From CAYFMP01 sp964344215 (GTDB lineage Bacteria > Pseudomonadota > Alphaproteobacteria > Rhodospirillales > Casp-alpha2), in the NCBI GenBank assembly GCA_964344215.1, contig CAYFMP010000074.1, positions 1-19,203 on the forward strand: 19,203 nt of DNA. Direction: 5' to 3'. This document shows positions 1 to 6,048 of this stretch, in pieces. Made by a program: the position numbers and the translations under genes. Under the pieces are notes generated by a model. It was not told the origin of the DNA and did not search any database. It worked only from the letters and a program-made list of their open reading frames with translations. Position 1 is the stretch's first letter. Each line of letters begins with the position of its first letter.

Positions 1-200
1 ACCCCGTATCATCGGCCCGGAGAGCGACCAACCGCAATCACGCTATGTGTGGATATGGACGCGGATCGGTCGGCCACTATTGACCGGCTGTGAAGCGGAC
101 TTTGAAAGGTTTTCCGGTTTCAGCCGGGCGGCTTTAGCGCGCGCCGCGTCCTTCGACGCTGCTCGCGATGTAGCTCGCCCACGGCCTCGTTGTTCATCCG

Positions 201-231
201 GCCTCATCCTTCGACTGGCTCAGGATGAGGC
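201..231. repeat. REP-like palindrome
   Basis: GCCTCATCCT (201-210) and AGGATGAGGC (222-231) are perfect 10-base inverted arms around an 11-base loop, TCGACTGGCTC. Palindromes of the form CCTCAT..TTCGAC..GCTCA..ATGAGG are common dispersed intergenic REP-like elements in alphaproteobacteria (from memory, not searched). It could fold in RNA or DNA, but its distance from the phosphatase stop (over 300 bp) argues against it being that gene's terminator. Confidence 0.6.
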
Positions 232-318
232 GTCGGCAAGTCCCTCATCTGAGAGCAGGGCCGAAGGCCCGTGCCGAAGAAGGTGGCGAGATGCGGGAAC
301 GACGCTGAGGGGTGCAAA

Positions 319-485
319 GGAAACCGGACCGGGGCCGGATGTCCTCGGCATTTATCGGCATTCATCAACATTTATCGGCATTTTCGGAAAACGCCGGCGA
401 CCACGGATGGAACCGGACAAATCAGGACATTCATGGACATTTTCGAAGCCGGGAGACCGGTCGGCGGATGTTAAACAATGCTAAG
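319..485 (+). repeat. Dispersed repeat, copy A
   Basis: This block reappears in inverted orientation at 8437-8595. Its core is four phased 10-bp units: CGGCATTTAT (346-355), CGGCATTCAT (356-365), CAACATTTAT (366-375) and CGGCATTTTC (376-385). A second pair of related units, GGACATTCAT (425-434) and GGACATTTTC (435-444), follows. The block ends in the 20-base stretch GGATGTTAAACAATGCTAAG (466-485), which is fully conserved in copy B apart from nothing I can see. In both copies the CTTAG end faces the stop codon of a neighbouring signalling gene, here 57 bp from the phosphatase stop. Function is unknown; it may be a MITE-like element, a 3' regulatory element or a protein-binding array. Confidence 0.75.
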
Positions 486-541
486 TTTTTTTTCGGGCCG
501 GAAAGCGCCGTTCGGGGCCGCCGATTCGCCGCTCCCTCCCC

Positions 542-1701
542 CTACTCGCGGCGGACGATCAGGCAGGTGATATCGTCGTGCGGCTCGGCGTCACCGACGA
601 AGCCCTCGAGCGNNNNNNNNNNNCCCCGGTCAGCTTGCCGATCAACGCTTCCGCCGCGAGGCCGGAATGGGCGTCGAGGCAGGCGGCGATGCGCGCTTCC
701 GAGAACGGCGCTCGGGACGCATCGAAGGCCTCCGTAACGCCATCCGTGTAGACGCACAGGAAATCGCCGGGCGCCAGGTCGATCATGCTCTCGCCGAACG
801 GCAACTCGTCCTGGATGCCGAGCACGGTGCCACCGCCGCCGTCGAATACCTCGCACCTCGCAAAGCCGGCGCCGCCGACGTAGGGCGGCGGATGGCCGCC
901 GCTGGCGCAGGCTACCGTCCATTCGCCGGTATCGAGGACGCCGTAGAAGACGGAAACGAACATGCCGGGGATCTCATGGGCGTACAGCAGTGCGTTGACT
1001 TTATCTAGGCAATCCTCGGGCGGCGCCCCGGCCATGGCGACGGAGCGGATGACGGTGCGCGCCACCGCCATGTAGAAGGCAGCCGGGATGCCCTTGCCGG
1101 AAACGTCGGCGACCAGGAATCCGACGCGCTCGGCGTCGATCTCGAAGACGTCGTAGAAGTCGCCGCCCATGTCCTTGGCCGGGCGCATGGTGGCGAAGAT
1201 GTCGAGGCCGGGCCGCTCCGGGAAGCGCTTCGGCAGGATGCGGCGCTGCATGTCGGCGGCGATGTCGACCTCGCGGCGCAGGGCCGAGTATTCGGCCCGT
1301 TCGCGCCAGTTGCGCCGCCGCCGCTCGACCTCCTCGGTGACGCGCTCGATGGTCGCCATGAAATCGTCGAAGGCGACCGGTTTGATCAGGAAGTCGGTGG
1401 CGCCTTCGATCATCGCCTGGCGGATGCGCGAAAGGTCGCGGCCCCCCGTCAGGGCGACGCGCGGCACCCGGAACGAGCGTTCGGTGATCTTCTTGAATAC
1501 GCCCATGCCGCTGGTCGCCTCGCCGTCGATGGCGACCAGGGCGATGTCGAAATCGCCGCCCGAGCCGAGCGCCGCCAGGGCGTCGTCGTCGGTGGCGACG
1601 AACACCGCCTCGCCGTCGAACGGCGTCCCGGCCCGCTCGAAATGGCCGCGCAGCAGCGGCTCCGTCTCGGGATCGTCGTCGATGATCAGGACTCGCGGCA
1701 C
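542..1701 (-). CDS. Response regulator with SpoIIE/RsbU-type PP2C serine phosphatase domain; frame broken by N gap
   Basis: Residues 1-120 form a receiver domain: acidic pocket DDD at 8-10, switch Thr85 (ALTGG) and Lys107 (KPV). The position that should hold the phosphoacceptor Asp is Ala57; the nearest Asp is residue 59. A basic, probably helical linker (about 120-150) leads to a PP2C/SpoIIE phosphatase domain with metal-binding D181-x-x-D184 in DMGGDFYD and D199 in DVSGKG. Such proteins usually dephosphorylate an anti-sigma-factor antagonist in partner-switching stress control; no such partner is visible here. The family's C-terminal motif (DDITCLIV) lies in another frame, 542-612, on the far side of the N run. 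So the true gap length is probably a multiple of three and the gene intact. AGGTGAG sits 5 bases before the ATG. Confidence 0.85.
613..623. other. Assembly gap (11 Ns)
   Basis: Eleven undetermined bases lie inside the phosphatase gene. The frame before the gap and the frame carrying the conserved C-terminus differ by one base. A real gap of 9, 12, 15 and so on would restore one continuous reading frame, so the apparent frameshift is most likely an artefact of a nominal gap length. Confidence 0.9.
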
Positions 1702-1784
1702 GTTCTCACCTGCTTTCCGTCGGTAAAAAGGAAGTGCGAGTTTGCGGATTTAGCGCCTATCTTTCAACCTCGGGAGGCGGGACC

Positions 1785-3401
1785 ATGACCGGCGCTGAAA
1801 AATTCGACCCCGACGACGCGCTCGCCACGGCGATCGGCCATCACCAGGCCGGCCGCATCGCGGACGCGGTGGCGCTCTATCGCCGCGTCCTCGAAGTCGA
1901 GCCCGCGAACGTCGCCGCCCTCGTCAATCTCGGCGCGGCGCTGCGCGGCGGCGGCGAGGCCGAAGCGGCGGCCGATTGCTTCCGCCGCGCCGTCGAGGCC
2001 GAGCCGGGCCACGCCGGGGCGCACTACAACCTCGGCAACGCGCTCCGCGACCAGGAGCGCTTCGAGGACGCCGCCGCCGCCTACCGCCGGGCCCTCGACA
2101 TCGCGCCGGAGATGGCCGCCGCCCGCAATAACCTGGGCGACTGCCTCGGCCGGCTCGGCGATTGGGAAGCGGCGGTCGCCAGCTTCGAGCGGGCGCTCGA
2201 AGCCGAGCCCGGCAACGCCGAAGCCCTCAACAACCTGGGCAACGCGCTGCTGCGCCGGGGCCGGGTCGAGGACGCCGTCGCCCGCCTGCGCCAAGCCGTA
2301 GCCCGCGATCCCGCCAACCCCGAGTTCCTGGCCAACCTCGGCAACGCCCTGCGCGACGCCGGCAACGAGCGGCAAGCGCTGGCCTGCTACGAAGCGGCGT
2401 TGGCGGCCGATCCCGGCCACGCCGGCGCCCACTGCCTGCGGGCCTTCGCGCTGCTGTCGATGGGCCGCTTCGGCGAGGGCTGGGACGAATACGAGTGGCG
2501 CTGGCGCCAGCCCGGCTTCGAGCCCGAGCGCCCGTTCACAGCGCCCAGGTGGGACGGCTCGGCGCTCGACGGCAAGACGATCCTGGTCTGGGGCGAACAG
2601 GGGGTCGGCGACGAGATCATGTTCGCCTCGCTGCTGGCCGAACTGAAGGAGCGCTGCGGGTCCGGCGGCGGCGTGCTGCTCGAATGCGAGCACCGCCTGG
2701 CGCCCCTATTCGAACGCTCGTTGCCCGGCATCGCCGTCACCCCGCGCACCGACCCGCCGGCCGCCGGGCTGGCGGCGGCGGTCGACTGGCAGCTGCCCTT
2801 GGGCAGTCTCGGCCGCTTCCTGCGCCGCGACGCCGCCGCCGTGCCGCCGCCGCAGCCTTTCCTCACGGCCGACCCGGCGCAGGTCGAGGCGATCCGGCGG
2901 CGCTACGCCGAACCCGGCGACGGCGCCCGGCTGATCGGGCTGTCGTGGCGCAGCGGCAACCGCGAGACGGGACCCAAGCGCTCCACCGTGCTGGCCGACT
3001 GGCTGCCGGTCCTGAAGACGCCCAAGTGTCGGTTCGTCAGTCTGCAATACGGCGATGTCGAGGACGAGGTCGGCGAGGTCGAGCGGGCCTTGGGCGTCGG
3101 CGTCCATCTGGACGCGGCGGTCGATCAGATGCGGGACATGGACGCCTTCGCCGCCCAGGTGGCGGCGCTCGATGCCGTCGTCAGCGTCGCCAACACAACC
3201 GTCCACGTGGCCGGCGGGTTGGGCGTCGAAACCTTGGTGCTGACCCCGTTCCCGGCCGACTGGCGGTGGCTCAGAGGGCGCGCCGACAGCCCCTGGTACG
3301 CCGATGTCGAGTTGTTCCGCCAGGCCGAAGGAGAGGATCGGACGGCGCCGATCGGTCGCATCGCCGAGCGGCTGCGGCTCAGGAAAGGTCGAGCGCCCTG
3401 A
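1785..3401 (+). CDS. TPR protein with glycosyltransferase-9-like C-terminal domain
   Basis: The protein is 538 residues. Residues 12-215 are six back-to-back 34-residue TPR units (each with the LGNAL..AAA.YRRAL..P pattern), and a seventh, degenerate unit runs to about 245. The rest resembles the ADP-heptose/GT9 glycosyltransferase fold: a glycine-rich WGEQGVGDEIMFASL loop, then VHVAGGLGVETL and a DWRWL...DSPWY..VELFRQ ending typical of TPR–glycosyltransferase fusions in Rhodospirillales. The acceptor is unknown; flagellin, surface polysaccharide or protein glycosylation are possible. I chose ATG 1785 over the in-frame GTG at 1734 because GGGAGG (1772-1777) lies 7 bases before it. It is divergent from the phosphatase (83 bp between starts), and its 3' end overlaps the convergent DUF2336 gene by 23 bp. 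Confidence 0.85.
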   Translation: MTGAEKFDPDDALATAIGHHQAGRIADAVALYRRVLEVEPANVAALVNLGAALRGGGEAEAAADCFRRAVEAEPGHAGAHYNLGNALRDQERFEDAAAAYRRALDIAPEMAAARNNLGDCLGRLGDWEAAVASFERALEAEPGNAEALNNLGNALLRRGRVEDAVARLRQAVARDPANPEFLANLGNALRDAGNERQALACYEAALAADPGHAGAHCLRAFALLSMGRFGEGWDEYEWRWRQPGFEPERPFTAPRWDGSALDGKTILVWGEQGVGDEIMFASLLAELKERCGSGGGVLLECEHRLAPLFERSLPGIAVTPRTDPPAAGLAAAVDWQLPLGSLGRFLRRDAAAVPPPQPFLTADPAQVEAIRRRYAEPGDGARLIGLSWRSGNRETGPKRSTVLADWLPVLKTPKCRFVSLQYGDVEDEVGEVERALGVGVHLDAAVDQMRDMDAFAAQVAALDAVVSVANTTVHVAGGLGVETLVLTPFPADWRWLRGRADSPWYADVELFRQAEGEDRTAPIGRIAERLRLRKGRAP

Positions 3402-4497
3402 GCGCCGCCAAGTAACCGACGTCGCGGCGCCACCGCTTGACCACTTCCAAGGCGTTCCCGCGGTCGATCTGCCCGAACAGGTCCATGGCGTCGGAGGTGC
3501 GCCGGCGCAGCTCGGCCTGTTTGATCGGCCGCGCCTTGCGGCACAGCGTGAAAATGGTGCGGAACTCGTCGTCGGTCAGGCCGATCGCCCTGCCGGCCAC
3601 AGACAGCCCCTCGCCGCCAGGCTCCAGAATGAAGCGCATGATCAGGTCGTCGCGGACGCCGGTTACCTGCCCCATCATGTCGACGAAGAGACGGACCTCG
3701 CCGTCTTTCAGCGCTTTGATCATCAACTCCGGCGTGACGGCGCCGTCCTCGTGCAATTTGGTGGCCAGGTCCTTGGATTTGGAAATGCCGCCCGACGCCT
3801 GCTCGGGATCGTGAATCCTGTCGACGACGGCACCCTCGATGAGGTCGTCGATCTCGCTCTGGCTGAGGCCGCAATGGTCGACGACGTATTTGCGCAAGGC
3901 CGCCGACACCCACAGGTACATGCGCTTGGCCATGGCCGGCTCGAGTTCCTTGCGCCTGAGGATGGGTTCGTGAAAGGCGTCGACCCGCTGCGATTCCTCG
4001 ACCAGGAACTCCATGGTCGCCTGCGATACATTGGCGTCGGGGTTCTCGAGTAACGTCTTGATGACCCGTTCGTCGCCGGTTTGCACGAGGACTTCGGAGA
4101 CCTCCTCGCTCACCGAGTCGCGGATGGCGACGGCCATTTGGTGTTCGAGGGTGCGGTTGCGGATGATCTCGATGAGGTGGGCGTCTTCGAGAACCGCCGA
4201 TTCGCTCAAGATCGGAAAAGCCACCTCGATATCGTCGTTGGCCAGCAGCTCGACCAGTTCGACCGGCGCGTCCGACTGTTCGGCCAGGCGGGTGGCGATG
4301 ATCTTGCGGATTTCCATCTCGGCGTCGCGAACCACCTGATGGAGGATGTCGTACATCAGCGTCCGTTCGCGCTCGGTCAGCGTACCGTCTTTGCCCGAAA
4401 ACAGGTCCGACACGGTGGCTGCGAGTTCGCTGCGCCCGGCCGTCGATTTTTCCCTTGCGAGTCGGAGCAGATGGTCGGCGTCCATCGAGATGCCCAC
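3379..4497 (-). CDS. DUF2336 domain protein
   Basis: The protein is up to 372 residues, soluble and mostly alpha-helical, with no signal peptide or membrane segment. The N-terminal two-thirds match the DUF2336 pattern as I know it from alphaproteobacteria: LLRLAREKS..GR.ELA near the start, then LTERER.LM.DIL, IRKIIATRLAE, and the repeated helical units LANDDIEVAFPIL.ES.VL.D and LLENPDANVS. The repeats look HEAT-like. The family has no settled function; it is often found near signalling and cell-cycle genes. Two starts are possible: GTG at 4497, preceded by GGGGG 10 bases away, or ATG at 4485. The 3' end overlaps the TPR gene on the opposite strand by 23 bp. Confidence 0.8.
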   Translation of the reverse strand: MGISMDADHLLRLAREKSTAGRSELAATVSDLFSGKDGTLTERERTLMYDILHQVVRDAEMEIRKIIATRLAEQSDAPVELVELLANDDIEVAFPILSESAVLEDAHLIEIIRNRTLEHQMAVAIRDSVSEEVSEVLVQTGDERVIKTLLENPDANVSQATMEFLVEESQRVDAFHEPILRRKELEPAMAKRMYLWVSAALRKYVVDHCGLSQSEIDDLIEGAVVDRIHDPEQASGGISKSKDLATKLHEDGAVTPELMIKALKDGEVRLFVDMMGQVTGVRDDLIMRFILEPGGEGLSVAGRAIGLTDDEFRTIFTLCRKARPIKQAELRRRTSDAMDLFGQIDRGNALEVVKRWRRDVGYLAALRALDLS

Positions 4498-4534
4498 TTT
4501 TCAGAGACCCCCTGGCTCATGCGTGGTCGTTTCT

Positions 4535-4543
4535 TGCTATGAT
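4535..4543 (+). promoter_or_regulatory. Possible extended -10 promoter for the HExxH protein
   Basis: TGC followed by TATGAT (4538-4543) matches an extended -10 element on the plus strand, within the 134-bp spacer between two divergent genes. I see no good -35 box. If used, the transcript would start near 4550 and leave a leader of about 80 bases before the ATG at 4632. This is a motif match only. Confidence 0.3.
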
Positions 4544-4631
4544 AGGGCAACCGATGCGGCGGAATCCAGCCTGGACACGCGAACCGACCCGGGTTGCCTT
4601 CGGCGCATAACATCTGCACCATTCGGGAACC

Positions 4632-5339
4632 ATGAAACGACATCGACATTTGGCGAGTTGCACATCGGTCGGCCGGTTGACGGGTCGACTCGCCTTCGCC
4701 GGTTGCCTCGCCGCCGGGTTGGTCCCGCCGGCGTACGCGGCGTCCTGTCCGCCTCCCGACACGCTTCCCGAGATATCCATGGAGATCAAGAACGGGCGGG
4801 TGGTTTACGACACAAGCCGCGACCGCCGGCAGTTGGCGCGCTTGAAAGGCGACAAGGGGGCTTTGAAGAATTCGGGTTGGTCGGCGGTCGGCCTGACCCT
4901 GACCGAGATGGAGTTCAAGATGAAGCTCCAGGTCAACTCGGTTTCCAACGACAAGGTCCGTTATTGCGCCTCGATCCATTCCATCAAGGCCAGCCTCGGT
5001 TACGACGAGCTGGTCGTTTACGTCGCCCGCAAGTACAGACGCGGTTCGTGCCCCTACAATTCAATCGTCGCCCACGAACGCAAGCACGTGGCGATCTTCC
5101 GCGATGCCTTGGTTCGGTATGCGCCGCTGGTCGAGCGCCGTCTTGCCGAAGCGGCCCGGCGCCTTCGGCCGATCCGCACCAAGTCCCCGAAACGGGCGAC
5201 GGCCCGACTGCAGAGGAAACTGGAACGCGAAATTCGACCGCTTTTCAACAAGCTCAACAAGGCGCTCGATACGGCCAACGCCGAGCTCGATACGGCTGAG
5301 AACTACGAACGCGAGCAGGCCGCTTGCCCGAGATGGTAA
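4632..5339 (+). CDS. Secreted protein with HExxH motif (putative DUF922-like zincin)
   Basis: The protein is 235 residues. Residues 1-36 look like a Sec signal peptide: basic start (MKRHRH), hydrophobic stretch about 20-33, and likely cleavage after AYA at 34-36. The mature part has HERKH at 148-152, an HExxH zinc-metallopeptidase motif, preceded by a cysteine at 140. Cysteines 39, 112, 140 and 232 could form disulfides outside the cytoplasm. The C-terminal 70 residues are very basic and helical. The motif's position and size resemble DUF922-type predicted periplasmic proteases, but I cannot confirm the family, and no third zinc ligand is obvious. GGGAA lies 4 bases before the ATG. It stands alone between a divergent DUF2336 gene and the cyclase operon. 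Confidence 0.7.
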   Translation: MKRHRHLASCTSVGRLTGRLAFAGCLAAGLVPPAYAASCPPPDTLPEISMEIKNGRVVYDTSRDRRQLARLKGDKGALKNSGWSAVGLTLTEMEFKMKLQVNSVSNDKVRYCASIHSIKASLGYDELVVYVARKYRRGSCPYNSIVAHERKHVAIFRDALVRYAPLVERRLAEAARRLRPIRTKSPKRATARLQRKLEREIRPLFNKLNKALDTANAELDTAENYEREQAACPRW

Positions 5340-5487
5340 CGGGCCACCGCCTTTTCCGCCCGCCGCCGCCGGCCGTCCGCATCCACCCGCTACCCTTTCG
5401 TTATCGGCAACTTGACGCCGTTCGCCGGGCCGACGACACTAACCGGGCGTAATCGTTTTCAGGGGGCGCGACGGATGCGACGGAGCG

Positions 5488-6048
5488 ATGGGCGAACCTG
5501 ACCACCCGGCTATCGACGAGTCCGACGAGTTGCAGGCCGCACAACTCGAAGCCAAGCAACTGAAGGACACCATCGGGGCGTTGCGCACGGAACTGGAAAA
5601 CCTGCGTCTCGACAAGGACGAGGCGGTGCAGTCCGCGGTCGCCGCCAAGGCCGACGATATCAAGCAGTTGACCGAGACCGCGGCGGCGCTTCGAGAGGCC
5701 CTGGAGGATCTTCAGTTCGAGAAGGAAAAGGCGGTACAGGAAGCTGTTGCGATTGCCAACGACGAGATCGTCCAACTAAAATCGACCGTCAGCGCGCTGC
5801 GCGACGAACTGGAGGAAATGCGCTTCGACAAGGAGGAAAGCGTCCAGGAGGCGATCGCCACGGGCAACGACGAAATCGTGCAGCTCAAGAGCACCGCCAG
5901 CGCGCTGCGCGAGGAATTGGAAGGCATCAAGTTCGAATACGAGGACAAGCTGCAGGAACAGGAACGCGCCGCCCGCGACGAAATCGCCCAGTTGCGCGAA
6001 ACCGCGGCGGCGCTGCGCGAACAATTGGAGAGTAAGAATGGCGGGTAG
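5488..6048 (+). CDS. Coiled-coil protein of 36-residue tandem repeats, coupled to adenylate cyclase
   Basis: The protein is 186 residues and almost entirely tandem repeats of 36 residues: 22-57, 58-93, 94-129, 130-165 and a partial fifth at 166-186. The consensus runs IxQLKxTxxALREELE, then xxxFxKExxVQEAxAxxNDE. It is strongly charged, has no cysteine, signal peptide or membrane segment, and should form one long cytoplasmic helix or coiled coil. I do not recognise a named family. The stop codon lies inside the start of the GAF cyclase gene (11-bp overlap), so the two are probably translated together and the products may bind each other; the cyclase also has a helical N-terminus. The GGAG before this ATG is only 2 bases away, so initiation may be weak. 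Confidence 0.8.
   Translation: MGEPDHPAIDESDELQAAQLEAKQLKDTIGALRTELENLRLDKDEAVQSAVAAKADDIKQLTETAAALREALEDLQFEKEKAVQEAVAIANDEIVQLKSTVSALRDELEEMRFDKEESVQEAIATGNDEIVQLKSTASALREELEGIKFEYEDKLQEQERAARDEIAQLRETAAALREQLESKNGG
5551..6045 (+). repeat. 108-bp tandem coding repeat (4.6 units)
   Basis: Units begin at 5551, 5659, 5767, 5875 and 5983. The units differ at many third-codon positions while the encoded residues are well kept. So the array is old and held by selection on the protein, not a fresh DNA slippage product. Thirty-six residues equal ten turns of a standard alpha-helix, so each unit presents the same face. Confidence 0.85.

Larger units (their letters stand above)
1..541. other. Gene-free left end with repeats
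   Basis: I find no convincing gene here. The open frames on the plus strand run straight through a palindrome and a dispersed repeat and resemble no protein family, so I treat them as chance. The stretch holds a REP-like palindrome (201-231) and one copy of a roughly 167-bp repeat (319-485). A T-rich run follows the repeat at 486-493. Bases 1-200 show nothing I recognise. The phosphatase gene on the minus strand ends at 542, so this is its 3' flank. Confidence 0.6.

Noticed and set aside
346..385. CRISPR-like array
   Set aside because: Units are only 10 bp with no spacers, and there are no cas genes.
47..484. 145-codon open frame at the left end
   Set aside because: It runs through the REP-like palindrome and repeat copy A. 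The similar peptide seen at 8448-8756 arises only because the DNA repeat is read there too.
5401..5460. Sigma-70 or EcfG promoter before the coiled-coil gene
   Set aside because: TTGACG at 5412 lacks a convincing -10 at proper spacing, and no GGAAC...CGTT pair fits.
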